Shown here piece by piece: positions 33,239-43,983 of a stretch of 64,000 nt of DNA. Made by a program: the position numbers and the translations under genes. The stretch comes from Betaproteobacteria bacterium. GTDB taxonomy: Bacteria; Pseudomonadota; Gammaproteobacteria; Burkholderiales; Ga0077523. How positions within the stretch are numbered: the stretch's first letter is position 1; every line of letters begins with the position of its first letter. The notes below the pieces were generated by a model that was not told where the DNA came from, searched no databases, and saw nothing but the letters and a program-made list of their open reading frames with translations. The stretch is taken from contig JADJPK010000009.1 of assembly GCA_016713305.1 (NCBI GenBank), positions 370,334 to 434,333 of the forward strand. Direction: 5' to 3'.

Positions 33239-35887
33239 TCACAGGGAGCGGGCCACCTCCACGATCTCGTACGTCTCGACCTGATCGCCCTCGCGGATGT
33301 CGTCGAAGTTCTTGAACGACAGGCCGCACTCGAAGCCCGACTTCACTTCCTTGACGTCATCCTTGAATCGCTTCAGCGAATCGAGTTCGCCGGTGTGGAT
33401 GACCACATTGTCCCGGAGAATCCGCACGAGGGAATTGCGGCGGACCAGGCCTTCGAGCACGTAGCATCCCGCCACCGCGCCCACCTTGGAGATCCGGAAC
33501 ACCTGGCGGATGTCCACCAGTCCCGTGATGTTCTCCTTGCGCTCGGGTGCGAGCATGCCCGACATGGCGAGCTTCACCTCGTCCACGGCGTCGTAGATCA
33601 CGTTGTAGTAACGGACGTCGATGCCGTGCGCGCCCACGAGCTTCTTCGCCGTGGCATCGGCCCGGGTATTGAAGCCGATGATGACGGCGTTGGATGCAAG
33701 CGCGAGGTTGACGTCGGACTCGGTGATCGCCCCGACTCCGCTGTGCACGATGTTGACCTTGACCTCTTCCGTGGAGAGTTTCTCCAAGGCGTTCTGAAGC
33801 GCTTCGTACGAACCCTGCACATCCGCCTTGATGATGAGCGACATGCTCTTCGATCCGCCGGAGGCCATCTGCTCGAACATGTTGTCGAGCTTCGCAGCCT
33901 GCTGCTTCGCCAGCTTGACGTCGCGATACTTGCCCTGCCGGAACAGCGCGATCTCGCGCGCCTTGCGCTCGTCGCCCACGACCACGACTTCCTCGCCGGC
34001 CATCGGCACTTCGGACAGGCCCAGGACCTCCACGGGGATGGATGGCCCGGCCTGCTGCACGGTGTGCCCGGCTTCGTCCACCAACGCACGCACCTTTCCG
34101 AACACGGCGCCTGCGAGGACGACGTCGCCGCGATGCAACGTTCCGGACTGCACGAGAATCGTCGCGACCGGACCGCGGCCCTTGTCGAGACGGGCTTCGA
34201 TCACGATGCCCTTCGCCGGGGCTTCCTTCGGTGCCGTGAGTTCCAGCACCTCGGCCTGGAGCAGAACGCTGTCGAGCAGGTCGTCGATACCCTGACCGGT
34301 CTTGGCGGACACCTCCACGAACATGGTGTCGCCGCCCCAATCCTCGGGAACCACCTCGCGCGCCACCAGCTCCTGACGCACGCGTTCCGGATTGGCATCG
34401 GCCTTGTCGATCTTGTTCATGGCCACGATGATGGGCACCTTGGCGGCCTTGGCGTGGTGGATCGCCTCGATCGTCTGCGGCATCACGCCGTCGTCCGCCG
34501 CCACGACCAGGATGACGAGGTCGGTGACCTTCGCACCGCGCGCACGCATTGCCGTGAAAGCCTCGTGGCCCGGGGTGTCGAGGAACGTGACCGTGCCCTT
34601 GGGCGTATCGACGTGATAGGCACCGATGTGCTGGGTGATGCCCCCTGCCTCGCCGCTCGCGACGCGTGTGCGGCGGATGTAGTCGAGCAGTGACGTCTTG
34701 CCGTGGTCGACGTGGCCCATCACGGTCACCACCGGAGCGCGCGGCTCCGCGGAAACCTCGTGACGCTCTTCCGTCTCGCTCAGGTACGACTCCGGATCGT
34801 CGAGTTTGGCAGGCTTGCCGATGTGGCCCATCTCCTCTACGAGGATCATCGCGGTTTCCTGGTCGAGCACCTGATTGATCGTAACCATCGAACCCAGCTT
34901 CATGAGCGCCTTGATCACCTCCGCCGCCTTGACGGACATCCTCTGCGCGAGCGTCGCGACGGTGATCGTCTCGGGCACCAGGATCTCCTTCACCACCGGT
35001 TCGGTGGGTGCCGAGAACTGGTGCTGGCCTCCGTCATGCCGGCCGCGCAGGTGCCCCTTGGCGCGCCATCCGTCGGCGCCGCCGCCGGAATCGCCACGCG
35101 TCTTGAGCGTACGCCTGCCGCGCGAGGCATCGTCCTTCCAGGCGGTGCCTTCCTTGCCGGGCTTCTTGACGACCTTCTTCGGGTCGACCTTGGCATCTCC
35201 CGGCTTGGGGGACGCCGGGCGATGAAGGGTGCTGTCCGCAGCGGGAGTGGCAGCCTTGGCCGGTGCGGTGGCAGTCTCGGCGGCCGCCCCAGCCGGCGGG
35301 TCGGTTGCGGTGGCCTCGGCAGGAGCCGCCACCGCGGCAGGGTCGGGTTCTGCCACAGGGGCCACCACTTCGGCCACGGGTTCGGCCGCCGGCTTGCGGC
35401 TGCGTTCACGCGCTTCCTGCTTGAGACGCGCTTCTTCGGCCTGGCGCGACAGCAGTTCGCGCTGCTTGCGGTCTTCCTCCTCGCGGAGGGCCATCTGCTC
35501 GGCGTCGACCACGGGCGGCGGCGGAACGACGGGCGGCGGCGCAACCGGCTCGGCCGCGACCTCGGCGGGCTCCGCCTCGCCCGGCGCGGCGTCGCGCTTG
35601 ACGAACACCCGCTTCTTGCGGACTTCCACCTGGATGGTCCGCGAGCGTCCGGTGCCGTCCGCCTGCTTGATCTCGGTCGTCTGACGCCGTGTCAGCGTGA
35701 TCTTCTTCCGCGGCTCGGCCCCGCCGTGCATCTTGTGCAGGTAGTCCAGGAGCTGGGACTTGTCCTGTTCGCTCAGGTTGTCGCCCAGCGCCGTCTTGTG
35801 GACGCCCGCGGACTGGAGCTGCTCGAGCAGCCGGGCAGGATCCACCTTGAGTTCGGTGGCGAATTGTGAAACGGTCATCTGGGCCAT
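33239..35887 (-). CDS. infB: Translation initiation factor IF-2
   Basis: GTPase that delivers fMet-tRNA to the 30S initiation complex; 882 residues. It has the IF2 N-terminal helical domains (MTVSQFATELKVDPARLLEQ; a second copy TITVATLAQRMSVKAAEVIK near 310), a Pro/Ala-rich linker from about 110 to 290, and the G domain with GHVDHGKTS near 390, DTPGHEAF, and NKIDKADANPERV. Domains II-IV follow, with the C-terminal LVRRNSLVRILRDNVVIHTG. The Pro/Ala-rich linker differs in length among bacteria. Cotranscribed with nusA 19 bases upstream. Confidence 0.97.
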   Translation of the reverse strand: MAQMTVSQFATELKVDPARLLEQLQSAGVHKTALGDNLSEQDKSQLLDYLHKMHGGAEPRKKITLTRRQTTEIKQADGTGRSRTIQVEVRKKRVFVKRDAAPGEAEPAEVAAEPVAPPPVVPPPPVVDAEQMALREEEDRKQRELLSRQAEEARLKQEARERSRKPAAEPVAEVVAPVAEPDPAAVAAPAEATATDPPAGAAAETATAPAKAATPAADSTLHRPASPKPGDAKVDPKKVVKKPGKEGTAWKDDASRGRRTLKTRGDSGGGADGWRAKGHLRGRHDGGQHQFSAPTEPVVKEILVPETITVATLAQRMSVKAAEVIKALMKLGSMVTINQVLDQETAMILVEEMGHIGKPAKLDDPESYLSETEERHEVSAEPRAPVVTVMGHVDHGKTSLLDYIRRTRVASGEAGGITQHIGAYHVDTPKGTVTFLDTPGHEAFTAMRARGAKVTDLVILVVAADDGVMPQTIEAIHHAKAAKVPIIVAMNKIDKADANPERVRQELVAREVVPEDWGGDTMFVEVSAKTGQGIDDLLDSVLLQAEVLELTAPKEAPAKGIVIEARLDKGRGPVATILVQSGTLHRGDVVLAGAVFGKVRALVDEAGHTVQQAGPSIPVEVLGLSEVPMAGEEVVVVGDERKAREIALFRQGKYRDVKLAKQQAAKLDNMFEQMASGGSKSMSLIIKADVQGSYEALQNALEKLSTEEVKVNIVHSGVGAITESDVNLALASNAVIIGFNTRADATAKKLVGAHGIDVRYYNVIYDAVDEVKLAMSGMLAPERKENITGLVDIRQVFRISKVGAVAGCYVLEGLVRRNSLVRILRDNVVIHTGELDSLKRFKDDVKEVKSGFECGLSFKNFDDIREGDQVETYEIVEVARSL

Positions 35888-35906
35888 GAGGCGGTTCCTG
35901 CGACTG

Positions 35907-37391
35907 TCAAGCGAACCAAGGGGCGCGTGCCGTCATGATGAGCTGCTTCGCGCGCTCGGCATCCATTCCTGTCAAATCCACGAGATCGTCCACTGCGAGG
36001 TCGGCGAGATCTTCCTGCGTGTGGACACCTTGCGTCGCCAGCACCCTGGCGGTGTGATCGTCCATGCCTTCGAGACCCAGGAGATCCTGGGCCATGGTCT
36101 CGACGCGTTCCTCGCTGGCAATGGCCTGCGTGAGCAGGGAATTGCGGGCGCGGGATCGCAGTTCATTGACCGTGTCCTCGTCGAAAGCCTCGATCTCCAG
36201 CATCTCCGAGATGGGGACGTAGGCGACTTCTTCCAGCGTATTGAAGCCTTCTTGCACCAGGATTTCAGCCACTTCCTCGTCCACGTCCAGCTTGTCGATG
36301 AACAGCTGACGGATCCGGTGCGTCTCTTCCTGCTGCTTGCTCTGCGATTCGGTTTCGGTCATCAGGTTGATTTCCCAACCGGTGAGCTCGCTTGCGAGCC
36401 TCACATTCTGACCGGTACGGCCGATCGCCTGGGCGAGATTGTCCTCGTCCACGACGACATCCATGCTGTGGGAGTCCTCGTCCACGACGATGCTCACCAC
36501 TTCCGCCGGCATCAGCGCGTTGATCACGAGTTGCGCCGGTTCGGGCGACCAGAGCACGATGTCCACGCGCTCTCCGGCGAGTTCCTGCGTCACTGCCTGG
36601 ACACGCGAGCCGCGCATGCCTACGCAGGTACCGATCGGGTCGAGCCTCGCATCGTTGGACTTCACCGCGATCTTCGCGCGCGAACCCGGATCGCGGGCGG
36701 CCGCCTTGATCTCCAGCAGGCCCTCCTCGATTTCCGGCACTTCCAGTTCGAAGAGCTTGACGAGAAACTCGGGCGCGACGCGCGACAGGATAAGCTGCGG
36801 TCCTCGGCTCGAGCGGTCGATCTTGAGCAGGAACGCGCGGACACGGTCGCCCACGCGCAGGTTTTCCTTGGGAATCATCTGGTCGCGTGGCAGCATCGCC
36901 TCGAGCCGGCCGGACTCGATGATCGCGTTGCCGCGCTCCATGCGTTTGATGGTGCCGGTGACGAGATGCTCCTTGCGCTCGAGGAAGTCGTTGAGGATCT
37001 GCTCGCGCTCGGCGTCGCGGATCTTCTGCAGGATCACCTGCTTGGCGGTCTGCGCGCCGATGCGGCCGAACTCCACGGCCTCCAGCGGCTCCTCGACGAA
37101 GTCGCCCATCTTGGCATTGGGATCGTCCACCAGCGACTCTTCGAGCAGCATATGGATGCCCGAATCGACGAACTCCTCCTCGGGCACGATCTGCCAGCGC
37201 CGGAACGCGGAGTAGTCGCCGGTGGTGCGGTCGATGGCGACGCGGACCTCTGCCTCTTCCTTGAATCGGCGCTTGGTGGCGGAGGCCAGGGCCATCTCGA
37301 GGGCCCCAAACACCGTTTCCTTGTCGACGTTCTTCTCCCTGGCCAGGGCGGCGACAAGCATCAGGATTTCGCGACTCACGGATACCTCCAC
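35907..37391 (-). CDS. nusA: Transcription termination/antitermination protein NusA
   Basis: RNA polymerase-associated pausing and antitermination factor, 494 residues. N-terminal domain (MEVSVSREILMLVAALAREK), S1 domain around 135-200, tandem KH domains (DARLDPIGTCVGMRGSRVQA and AIGRTGQNVRLASELTGWEI) and two C-terminal acidic repeats (about 360-490, QDLLGLEGMDDHTARVLATQ) of the kind that bind alpha-CTD and lambda N. It begins two bases after the rimP stop. Confidence 0.97.
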   Translation of the reverse strand: MEVSVSREILMLVAALAREKNVDKETVFGALEMALASATKRRFKEEAEVRVAIDRTTGDYSAFRRWQIVPEEEFVDSGIHMLLEESLVDDPNAKMGDFVEEPLEAVEFGRIGAQTAKQVILQKIRDAEREQILNDFLERKEHLVTGTIKRMERGNAIIESGRLEAMLPRDQMIPKENLRVGDRVRAFLLKIDRSSRGPQLILSRVAPEFLVKLFELEVPEIEEGLLEIKAAARDPGSRAKIAVKSNDARLDPIGTCVGMRGSRVQAVTQELAGERVDIVLWSPEPAQLVINALMPAEVVSIVVDEDSHSMDVVVDEDNLAQAIGRTGQNVRLASELTGWEINLMTETESQSKQQEETHRIRQLFIDKLDVDEEVAEILVQEGFNTLEEVAYVPISEMLEIEAFDEDTVNELRSRARNSLLTQAIASEERVETMAQDLLGLEGMDDHTARVLATQGVHTQEDLADLAVDDLVDLTGMDAERAKQLIMTARAPWFA

Positions 37392-37393
37392 AT

Positions 37394-37831
37394 TTACATT
37401 TCGGGGGCCAGATGGGCCTTGTCGATTTCAGAGAACTTGAAGGTGAACTCCGCACCTTCGCAGCGCAGTCTCACTTCCTCGCCGGCTTCGTCCACCGCGG
37501 CGATAACGCCCGTGAAGCGCTTTCGTCCGTTGAGCGGCAACCGCAGTGTCACGTGCGCTCTTTCTCCGGCAAACCTCCCGTAGTCGGCCAGGCGCTTGAG
37601 GGGCCGGTCGAGTCCCGGAGAGGACACTTCCAGCCGCTCGTAGTCGAGGCCCTCGACCTCGAACACGCGCGAGAGCTGGTGGCTCACCTCGGCGCAGTCG
37701 TCCACCGTTATGCCGCGCGGGTGGTCGATGAACACCCGCACCAGACGGTGCCTGCCTCCGGAAATCTGCAGGTCCACCAGCTCGTATCCCTGCATTTCCA
37801 CGGTCTGTTTCGCTATCGCTTCGTCGTCCAC
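37394..37831 (-). CDS. rimP: Ribosome maturation factor RimP
   Basis: Assembly factor for the 30S subunit, 145 residues from the chosen start. Landmarks: TVEMQGYELVDLQISGGRHR, LVRVFIDHPRGITVDDCAEV and VEGLDYERLEVSSPGLDRPL, then the C-terminal SH3-like domain. The start is set at GTG 37831, which gives the usual short N-terminal helix; the in-frame ATG at 37864 lies inside a GC hairpin and would add 11 residues unlike the family. First gene of the operon rimP-nusA-infB-rbfA-truB. Confidence 0.93.
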   Translation of the reverse strand: MDDEAIAKQTVEMQGYELVDLQISGGRHRLVRVFIDHPRGITVDDCAEVSHQLSRVFEVEGLDYERLEVSSPGLDRPLKRLADYGRFAGERAHVTLRLPLNGRKRFTGVIAAVDEAGEEVRLRCEGAEFTFKFSEIDKAHLAPEM

Positions 37832-37847
37832 GGCTCCAGAAAGCAAA

Positions 37848-37865
37848 AATGGGCCGCGGCCCATT
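37848..37865 (-). promoter_or_regulatory. Attenuator-like hairpin in the rimP operon leader
   Basis: The perfect palindrome AATGGGCCGCGGCCCATT is followed on the minus strand by TTT, making a five-T run (ATTTTTGC). A TATCAT box at 37890-37895 (minus strand) would start transcripts about 20 bases before it. This looks like an intrinsic terminator placed between promoter and first gene, suited to feedback or NusA-dependent attenuation. Confidence 0.55.
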
Positions 37866-38007
37866 CCTTGATAGTTTCGATGACCCGTGATGATAACAGA
37901 CTGTTGCAGCGGAAAAAATGGCTACGTGACGACAAAGCGGTCCTCGCGGGTCCCGGACAGGGCCGGAAACGCCCGCGGGACGGGCGATTCCGCCGCGCGG
38001 CGACCTG

Positions 38008-39489
38008 TCAGCGACTGCTGGTGGCGACCGGCGGCTCGGCCGATCCCCAGCCGCCTCCGAGGGCACGGATCAGCGCGACCGTGCCCTGCGTCTGGGCCCC
38101 TCGGACCCGGTTGGCCTCCCGCTCGGCATCGAGAGCGGTGCGCTGCGCATCGAGGACTTCCAGATAACTCGTCGCGCCAGCGTCATAGCGAAGGCGGGCG
38201 AGCTGGGCCGCGCGCCTGGCCGCCACGACCAGCTCGCGGGTCGACTCGGCCTGCCGGGCCAGAGAACGCAACCCGCCCAGGGCATCCTCCACCTCGCCAA
38301 AAGCGGAGAGGACCCGGTACCGGTAGTCGGCGACGGACTCCTCGTACGCGGCCCGCGCCCGTTCCAGCGTCGCTCGATTGCGTCCACCGTCGAGGATCGG
38401 AACGTTCACGATCCCGCCGATGAAAGGTCCGAGGAACCACGTGCGGCTGGACCAGCGGAACAGATCACCCAGGGCATCCGACTCGAAGCCGGCCATGCCG
38501 GTAAGCCGGATGGAGGGAAAGAACGCGGCCTTGGCCACGCCGATGCGGGCGTTGTTCGCCACGAGCACGCGCTGAGCCGCGACGATGTCCGGCCGCCGCT
38601 CCAGCAGCGTGGAGGGGAGCCCCGCCGGGATGACCGGCGCCTCCACCGGCTTGCCGGCCGACTCGACCCGAAGCCGCGCCGGCGGCCGCCCCACGAGCAC
38701 CGCCACGGCGTTCTCGAGCCTGACCCGGCGACCATCCGCAGCCTGGTACTGCGCCTTGGTCGTCGCCACCTCGGCCCGCGCGCGCACGACGTCGATCTCG
38801 CCGATGGCGCCCGCCTCCAGCCGGCGCTCGAGGAGCATCAGGTTCGCTTCGCGCGACTTCAGGGCTTCCAGCAGGATCACGATCTCGGCGTCGACCTCCC
38901 GCAGTTCGAGATAGGTGCGGGCAAGATCCGCCTGCAACGCGAGCGTGATGGACCGGTAGGTCGCCTCGGCCGATTCCACGTCGCTGCGCGCCGCCGCCGT
39001 GTTGTCCTTGAGCCGCCCGAACAGGTCGACCTCGTAGCTGGCGATGACCGGCGCTCGCCACAGCGTTCGCGCCGGCACGTCTGTGCCCGGGGGAAGGCCC
39101 AGGGACGCCGGGGAAGACCGCGTCGCGACGGGACCGGCACTCACCGAGACCTGCGGTCCGCGGTCGGCATCCACGATGCCGAGAATCGCCCGCGATTGCC
39201 TCACCCTCGCCGCGGCCGCCTGCAGCGCCGGACTGCCCTTCATCGCCTCGGCCTCCAGGCCATCGAGCACGGGGTCGCCGAACGCCTTCCACCACTCGCC
39301 ACGTGGCTGCGCCTCCGCCGGCTCGGCCTTCTTCCACGACCCCCGCTCGGACTCCGGCAGACTCTGGAAATCACGCGCAAAGGCGTCCGGCGTATCCACG
39401 GCCGGCTGTCTGAACTCGGGCCGCAGACTGCCGCAGCCGGTCAGCGCGATCACGGCGGCCGCGATGGAACCCAGCATTGCTCTCGTCAT
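38008..39489 (-). CDS. RND efflux outer-membrane factor lipoprotein (NodT/OprM family)
   Basis: Trimeric outer-membrane channel subunit, 493 residues. The lipobox is VIALTGC with Cys18. Paired outer-membrane efflux repeats follow: WWKAFGDPVLDGLEAEAMKG, APVIASYEVDLFGRLKDNTA, LAGAIGEIDVVRA-like LEAGAIGEIDVVRARAEVAT, PSTLLERRPDIVAAQRVLVA and GGRNRATLERARAAYEESV. The ATG at 39489 overlaps the pump stop codon by four bases. It forms the exit duct of the tripartite pump encoded upstream. Confidence 0.93.
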   Translation of the reverse strand: MTRAMLGSIAAAVIALTGCGSLRPEFRQPAVDTPDAFARDFQSLPESERGSWKKAEPAEAQPRGEWWKAFGDPVLDGLEAEAMKGSPALQAAAARVRQSRAILGIVDADRGPQVSVSAGPVATRSSPASLGLPPGTDVPARTLWRAPVIASYEVDLFGRLKDNTAAARSDVESAEATYRSITLALQADLARTYLELREVDAEIVILLEALKSREANLMLLERRLEAGAIGEIDVVRARAEVATTKAQYQAADGRRVRLENAVAVLVGRPPARLRVESAGKPVEAPVIPAGLPSTLLERRPDIVAAQRVLVANNARIGVAKAAFFPSIRLTGMAGFESDALGDLFRWSSRTWFLGPFIGGIVNVPILDGGRNRATLERARAAYEESVADYRYRVLSAFGEVEDALGGLRSLARQAESTRELVVAARRAAQLARLRYDAGATSYLEVLDAQRTALDAEREANRVRGAQTQGTVALIRALGGGWGSAEPPVATSSR

Positions 39490-42400
39490 GGCGCGCCCTC
39501 CTCTGCAGCCGCGACCGGCGCCGGCGGATGCGGCGGTTCGCGCTTCCGCGGCGGGGAACCACCCAGAAGCACGTAGAACACGGGCGTCATGAACAGCCCG
39601 AACAGCGTGACGCCCACCATGCCCGCGAACACGGCGATCCCGATCGCCTGCCGCATCTCCGCCCCTGCTCCGCGCGCCAGGACCAGCGGGATCACGCCCA
39701 TGATGAAGGCGAACGACGTCATCAGGATGGGTCGCAGACGCAGACGGCAGGCGATCAGGGCCGCCTCGATCGTCTTCTTGCCCTGGTGCTCCAGCGCGCG
39801 CGAACTCCACGATCAGGATGGCGTTCTTGCAGGCGAGTCCGACCAGCACGATGAAGGCGATCTGCGTGAAGATGTTGTTGTCGCCCATGGGGAAGTTCGC
39901 CCCCAGGATCGCGAGCACGATGCCCATCACCGTCCCCTCGCCCACGGTGAGCCAGACGCCCAGGATGGCGAACAGAAGACACATGGGCACGATCAGGATC
40001 ACCGCAAGCGGCAGACGCAGGCTTTCGTACTGGGCCGCCAGGACCAGGAACACCAGCAGCACGCACAGCGGAAAGACGTACACCATGGTGTTACCCGCCA
40101 GGATTTCCTGGTACGTGAGGTCCGTCCACTCGTAGGCGATGCCCTTGGGCAGCGTCTCGTCGAGGATCTTGGCGATGGCGGCCTGCGCCTGTCCCGACGA
40201 ATACCCCGGCGCGGGACCGCCATTGATGTCGGCCGTGACGTAGGAGTTGTATCGCTGGACCCGATCCGGCCCGTTGGTGGGCGTCGCCTTCAGCAGCGAC
40301 GACAACTGGACCATGGATCCCGACTGCGTCCGCGTCTTGAGCGTGCCGATGCTCTCCGCCTGCATGCGGAACGGCGCGTCGGCCTGGACCACCACCTGAT
40401 AGGTGCGGCCGAAGCGGTTGAAGTCGTTGACGTACAGCGAGCCCAGGTTGATCTGCAAGGTATCGAAGATGTCGTTGAGCGCCACGCCCATCCGCTTGGC
40501 CTTCTCGCGGTCCACGTCCGCGAAGATCTGCGGCACGTTGATCGTGTAGCTCGAGAACACCCCCGCGAGCGCGGGCGTCTGATACGCCTTGCCGACCGCC
40601 ATCTGCAGCGATTCCGCCAGCGCCGCGAACCCCACGTTGCCGCGGTCTTCCAGCTGCAGCCGGAACCCGCCGATGGTGCCGAGCCCCTCCACCGCCGGCG
40701 GCGGGAACACCATGACGAAACCGTCCTGGATCTGCTGCAGATCGCCGTTCAGCTTCTGGAACGTGCCCCAGAGCGACTGCTCGAATCCGTGCCGGTCCTT
40801 GAAGTCCTTCAGACCGAAGAACGCGATGCCTTCGTTCGGGCTCACCGTGAAGCCGTTGATCGACAGTCCGGCGAAGGCCACGGAATCCTTGACCGCGGGA
40901 TGCTTGAGACCGATGTCGGTCATGCGCCGGATGACCGACTCCGTACGATCGAGCGACGCCCCGTCGGGCAGCCGTGTGAATCCGACGAGATACTGCTTGT
41001 CCTGCTGTGGCACGAAGCCCTTGGGCACCTGACCGAACATGAAGACCGTCAGGACGATGAGGCCGCCGTACACCAGCATCACCACCGCCTTGCGCCCGAT
41101 GACCCGGCCCACGGTCTTCTCGTAGCTCACCGATGCCTTGCTGAAGAAACGGTTGAAGCGGCGGAAGAACCATCCCAGCACGGCGTCGATGCCCCGCTGC
41201 AGGAAGTCCTTCTTCGCGTCGTGCGGCTTCAGCAGCACGGCCGCCAGCGCGGGCGAGAGCGTGAGCGAGTTGATGGTCGAGATGACCGTGGAGATCGCGA
41301 TGGTCAGCGCGAACTGGTTGTAGAACTGGCCCGTCAGTCCCGACACGAACGCCGTGGGGACGAACACCGCGCAAAGCACCAGCGCCGTCGCGATGATGGG
41401 TCCGCTCACCTCCTTCATCGCCTGGTGCGTCGCCGCCACCGGTGTCAGTCCGTTGGCGATGTTCCGCTCGACGTTCTCGACCACGACGATCGCATCGTCC
41501 ACCACGATGCCCACCGCCAGCACCATGCCGAACAGCGTGAGCGTGTTGATGGAAAAGCCGAACGCCATCATCAGCCCGAACGTACCGACGATGGACACGG
41601 GCACCGCCACGAGCGGAATGATCGAGGCCCGCCAGGTCTGGAGGAACACGATCACCACCAGCACCACCAGCATGATCGCCTCGAACAGGGTCGTGACGAC
41701 GGCCTCGATGGACGTGCGGACGAACTGGGTCGGGTCGTAGACGATGTCGTAGCTCAATCCCGGCGGGAAGTCGCGCTTGAGCTCTTCCATCGCCGCGCGC
41801 ACCTCGTCGGAGAGATCGAGCGCGTTGGCGGTGGGCGACTGGAACACGCCGATGGCCACGGACGGCTTGCCGTTCAGGAAGCTGCGCAGCGTGTAGGTGT
41901 TCCCGCCCATCTCCAGGCGGGCGACGTCCTTCAGCCGCACAAGGCCGGATGCTCCGGATTTGACGATGATCTGGCCGAACTCGTCCTCGTCGGTCAGGCG
42001 ACCCTTCGCCGTGATGTTGAGCTGGAACTCGGACTTGCCTCCGGACGGCGGCGCTCCGAGCACGCCCGCCGCGACCTGGACGTTCTGCTCGCGAATCGCC
42101 TGCACGACGTCACTTGCGGTCAGCCCGTAGGAGGCGAGCTTCGGCGGCTGCAGCCAGATCCGCATGGCGTAGTCGCCGCCGCCGAACACATCCACGAGCC
42201 CCATGCCGTCGATGCGCTGGAGCCGGTTCTTGATGTTGAGCACGGCGTAGTTGCGCTGGTACAGCTCGTCATAGCGGCCATCCGGAGACACCAGGCTCAC
42301 GACCATCGTGAGGCTGGCCGAACTCTTCTGCGCCACGACGCCGATGCGCCGGACTTCCTCCGGCATGCGCGGCAACGCCCGCTGGACGCGGCTCTGGACC

Positions 42401-42723
42401 TGGGTCTCCGCCTTGTCCACATCGGTACCGACCTTGAAGGTCACCGTGAGCTGATAGGAGCCGTCCGCGGTGGACTGGGAGGACATGTACAGCATGTCCT
42501 CGACGCCGTTGATCTGCTCCTCCAGCGGCGTGGCCACCGTTTCGGCCAGCACCTGCGGGTTGGCGCCAGGATACTGAGCGCGCACCTGCACCGACGGAGG
42601 CACGACGCCGGGGAACTCGGACACCGGGAGGTTGCGCACCGACAGCAGGCCGGCGATGAAGATGAACATCGAGATGACCGCCGCGAAGATCGGGCGGTCG
42701 ATGAAGAAGCGCGAGAAATCCAT
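39486..42723 (-). CDS. RND (HAE1) multidrug efflux permease, frameshifted near its C-terminus
   Basis: Proton-driven AcrB/MexF-type inner-membrane pump, about 1079 residues once corrected. It opens MDFSRFFIDRPIFAAVISMF; the porter domain has VATPLEEQINGVEDMLYMS and the membrane core VLAVGIVVDDAIVVVENVE with the proton-relay Asp pair. The frame is lost in a GC-dinucleotide run near 39794-39802 after AILIVEFARA; restoring two bases gives LEHQGKKTIEAALIACRLRL and the C-terminal MTSFAFIMGVIPLVLARGAG. Without correction it would appear fused to the outer-membrane factor. Middle of a TetR-MFP-RND-OMF operon. Confidence 0.93.
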
Positions 42724-42741
42724 GGTGAGGTTCTCCGCGCC

Positions 42742-43983
42742 TTACTTCTTGGATCCGGCAGGCTTGGCGTCCGCCGGCTTCGTCTCGGGCGCCTTCGCTT
42801 CGGCCCGCTTCTCTTCGTTCTGGGCGGGTGGCAACGGTGCGGGCGGTGCAACCGCCTCGGGCTTGGCATTGACGACCTGTCCGGGCCGGACCCGCAGCAG
42901 GCCGTTCACGATCACCTGCTCCCCTTCGCGCAGGCCCTCCCGGACGATGCGGTCGCCGTCCATGGCGGCCCCGGTCTTGACGGGACGGTAGGACGCCTTC
43001 TTGTCCGCGCCGACGACCAGCACGAACTTGCGATCCTGGTCCGTGCCGATGGCCCGGTCGGGCACCAGCACCGCGGCCTGCTCACCCGCCGGATCGCTGA
43101 TCCGCACGCGGGCGAACAACCCGGGCGTGAGCGAGCCGTCGGCATTGTCGACGATCGCCCGCGCACGCACGCTGCCCGTACCGGGATCGACCCGGTTGTC
43201 CACGAACTGCAGCGTCGCGTGCCGCGGGAAGCCGGTTTCCCCGGCCAGCGCGAACTCCACCGGCATCTTCCGGCGCGAGGCACCCTGCAATCCGAACCGC
43301 ACGAACGTGGCTTCGTCCACCTCGAACGACACGTAGACCGGATTCACGGCGACGATGGTGGTGAGGATCGCGGGCTCCGGCGCTTCCGCCTGGACGAGGT
43401 TGCCCGCCGTGATGTCGAAGCGTCCGGCGCGGCCACTGATCGGTGCGGTCACCCGCGTATACGACAGATCCAGGCGCGCAGCGTCCACCGCGGCGCGCGC
43501 CGACCTTGCGGATGCTTCCAGATCCTTCACGGCGGCGGCCCGTTCGTCCACGTCCCGCTGCGATGTCGCCTGGCTGGAAAGCAGCTTCTCCGCGCGGCCC
43601 AGTTCGAGCCGCGCGAGTTCCATGCGCGACTGGATCGCCGCGAGATCGCCCTCCGCGCGCTGAAGCCGCGCCTGATAGGGACGCGGATCGATGGTCACCA
43701 GCAGATCGCCCTTGCGGACGTCCTGACCCTGCTGGAAGTGGACCGCCTCGATGTAGCCGGTCACGCGCGAGCGGACGTCCACGCGATCGACCGCTTCGAG
43801 CCGTCCGGGAAACTCCTCGCGTGCGCTGACGACTCTGGTGTGCGCAGGCGCGACAGTCACTTCGGGAGCGGGCGGCCCCCCGGGCCCTGCCGGAGCCTTG
43901 TCGCCGCCCTTGCAGCCGGCCAGCCCCAGGACGGCGGAAACGAGCAGTGCAGAAAATGCAGGGATGTTGTTCGACTTGCGCAT
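42742..43983 (-). CDS. RND efflux periplasmic adaptor lipoprotein
   Basis: Membrane-fusion protein of 413 residues linking pump and outer-membrane channel. The lipobox is VLGLAGC (Cys24). Barrel-sandwich and hairpin motifs: RVDVRSRVTGYIEAVHFQQG, VRKGDLLVTIDPRPYQARL, LDLSYTRVTAPISGRAGR; the beta-barrel has DEATFVRFGLQG and PGLFARVRI. The C-terminus is a Lys/Ala/Pro-rich tail from about residue 375, unusually charged for the family. ATG at 43983 is used. The spacing of 18 bases to the pump gene indicates cotranscription. Confidence 0.94.
   Translation of the reverse strand: MRKSNNIPAFSALLVSAVLGLAGCKGGDKAPAGPGGPPAPEVTVAPAHTRVVSAREEFPGRLEAVDRVDVRSRVTGYIEAVHFQQGQDVRKGDLLVTIDPRPYQARLQRAEGDLAAIQSRMELARLELGRAEKLLSSQATSQRDVDERAAAVKDLEASARSARAAVDAARLDLSYTRVTAPISGRAGRFDITAGNLVQAEAPEPAILTTIVAVNPVYVSFEVDEATFVRFGLQGASRRKMPVEFALAGETGFPRHATLQFVDNRVDPGTGSVRARAIVDNADGSLTPGLFARVRISDPAGEQAAVLVPDRAIGTDQDRKFVLVVGADKKASYRPVKTGAAMDGDRIVREGLREGEQVIVNGLLRVRPGQVVNAKPEAVAPPAPLPPAQNEEKRAEAKAPETKPADAKPAGSKK

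Noticed and set aside
37832..37864. ATG at 37864 as the rimP start
   Set aside because: It sits in a terminator-like hairpin and would add residues absent from the family.
38008..42723. A single 1571-residue RND pump fused to an outer-membrane factor
   Set aside because: The middle 80 residues are out-of-frame nonsense; the proper pump C-terminus and its stop exist in the next frame, and the outer-membrane factor has its own start and lipobox.
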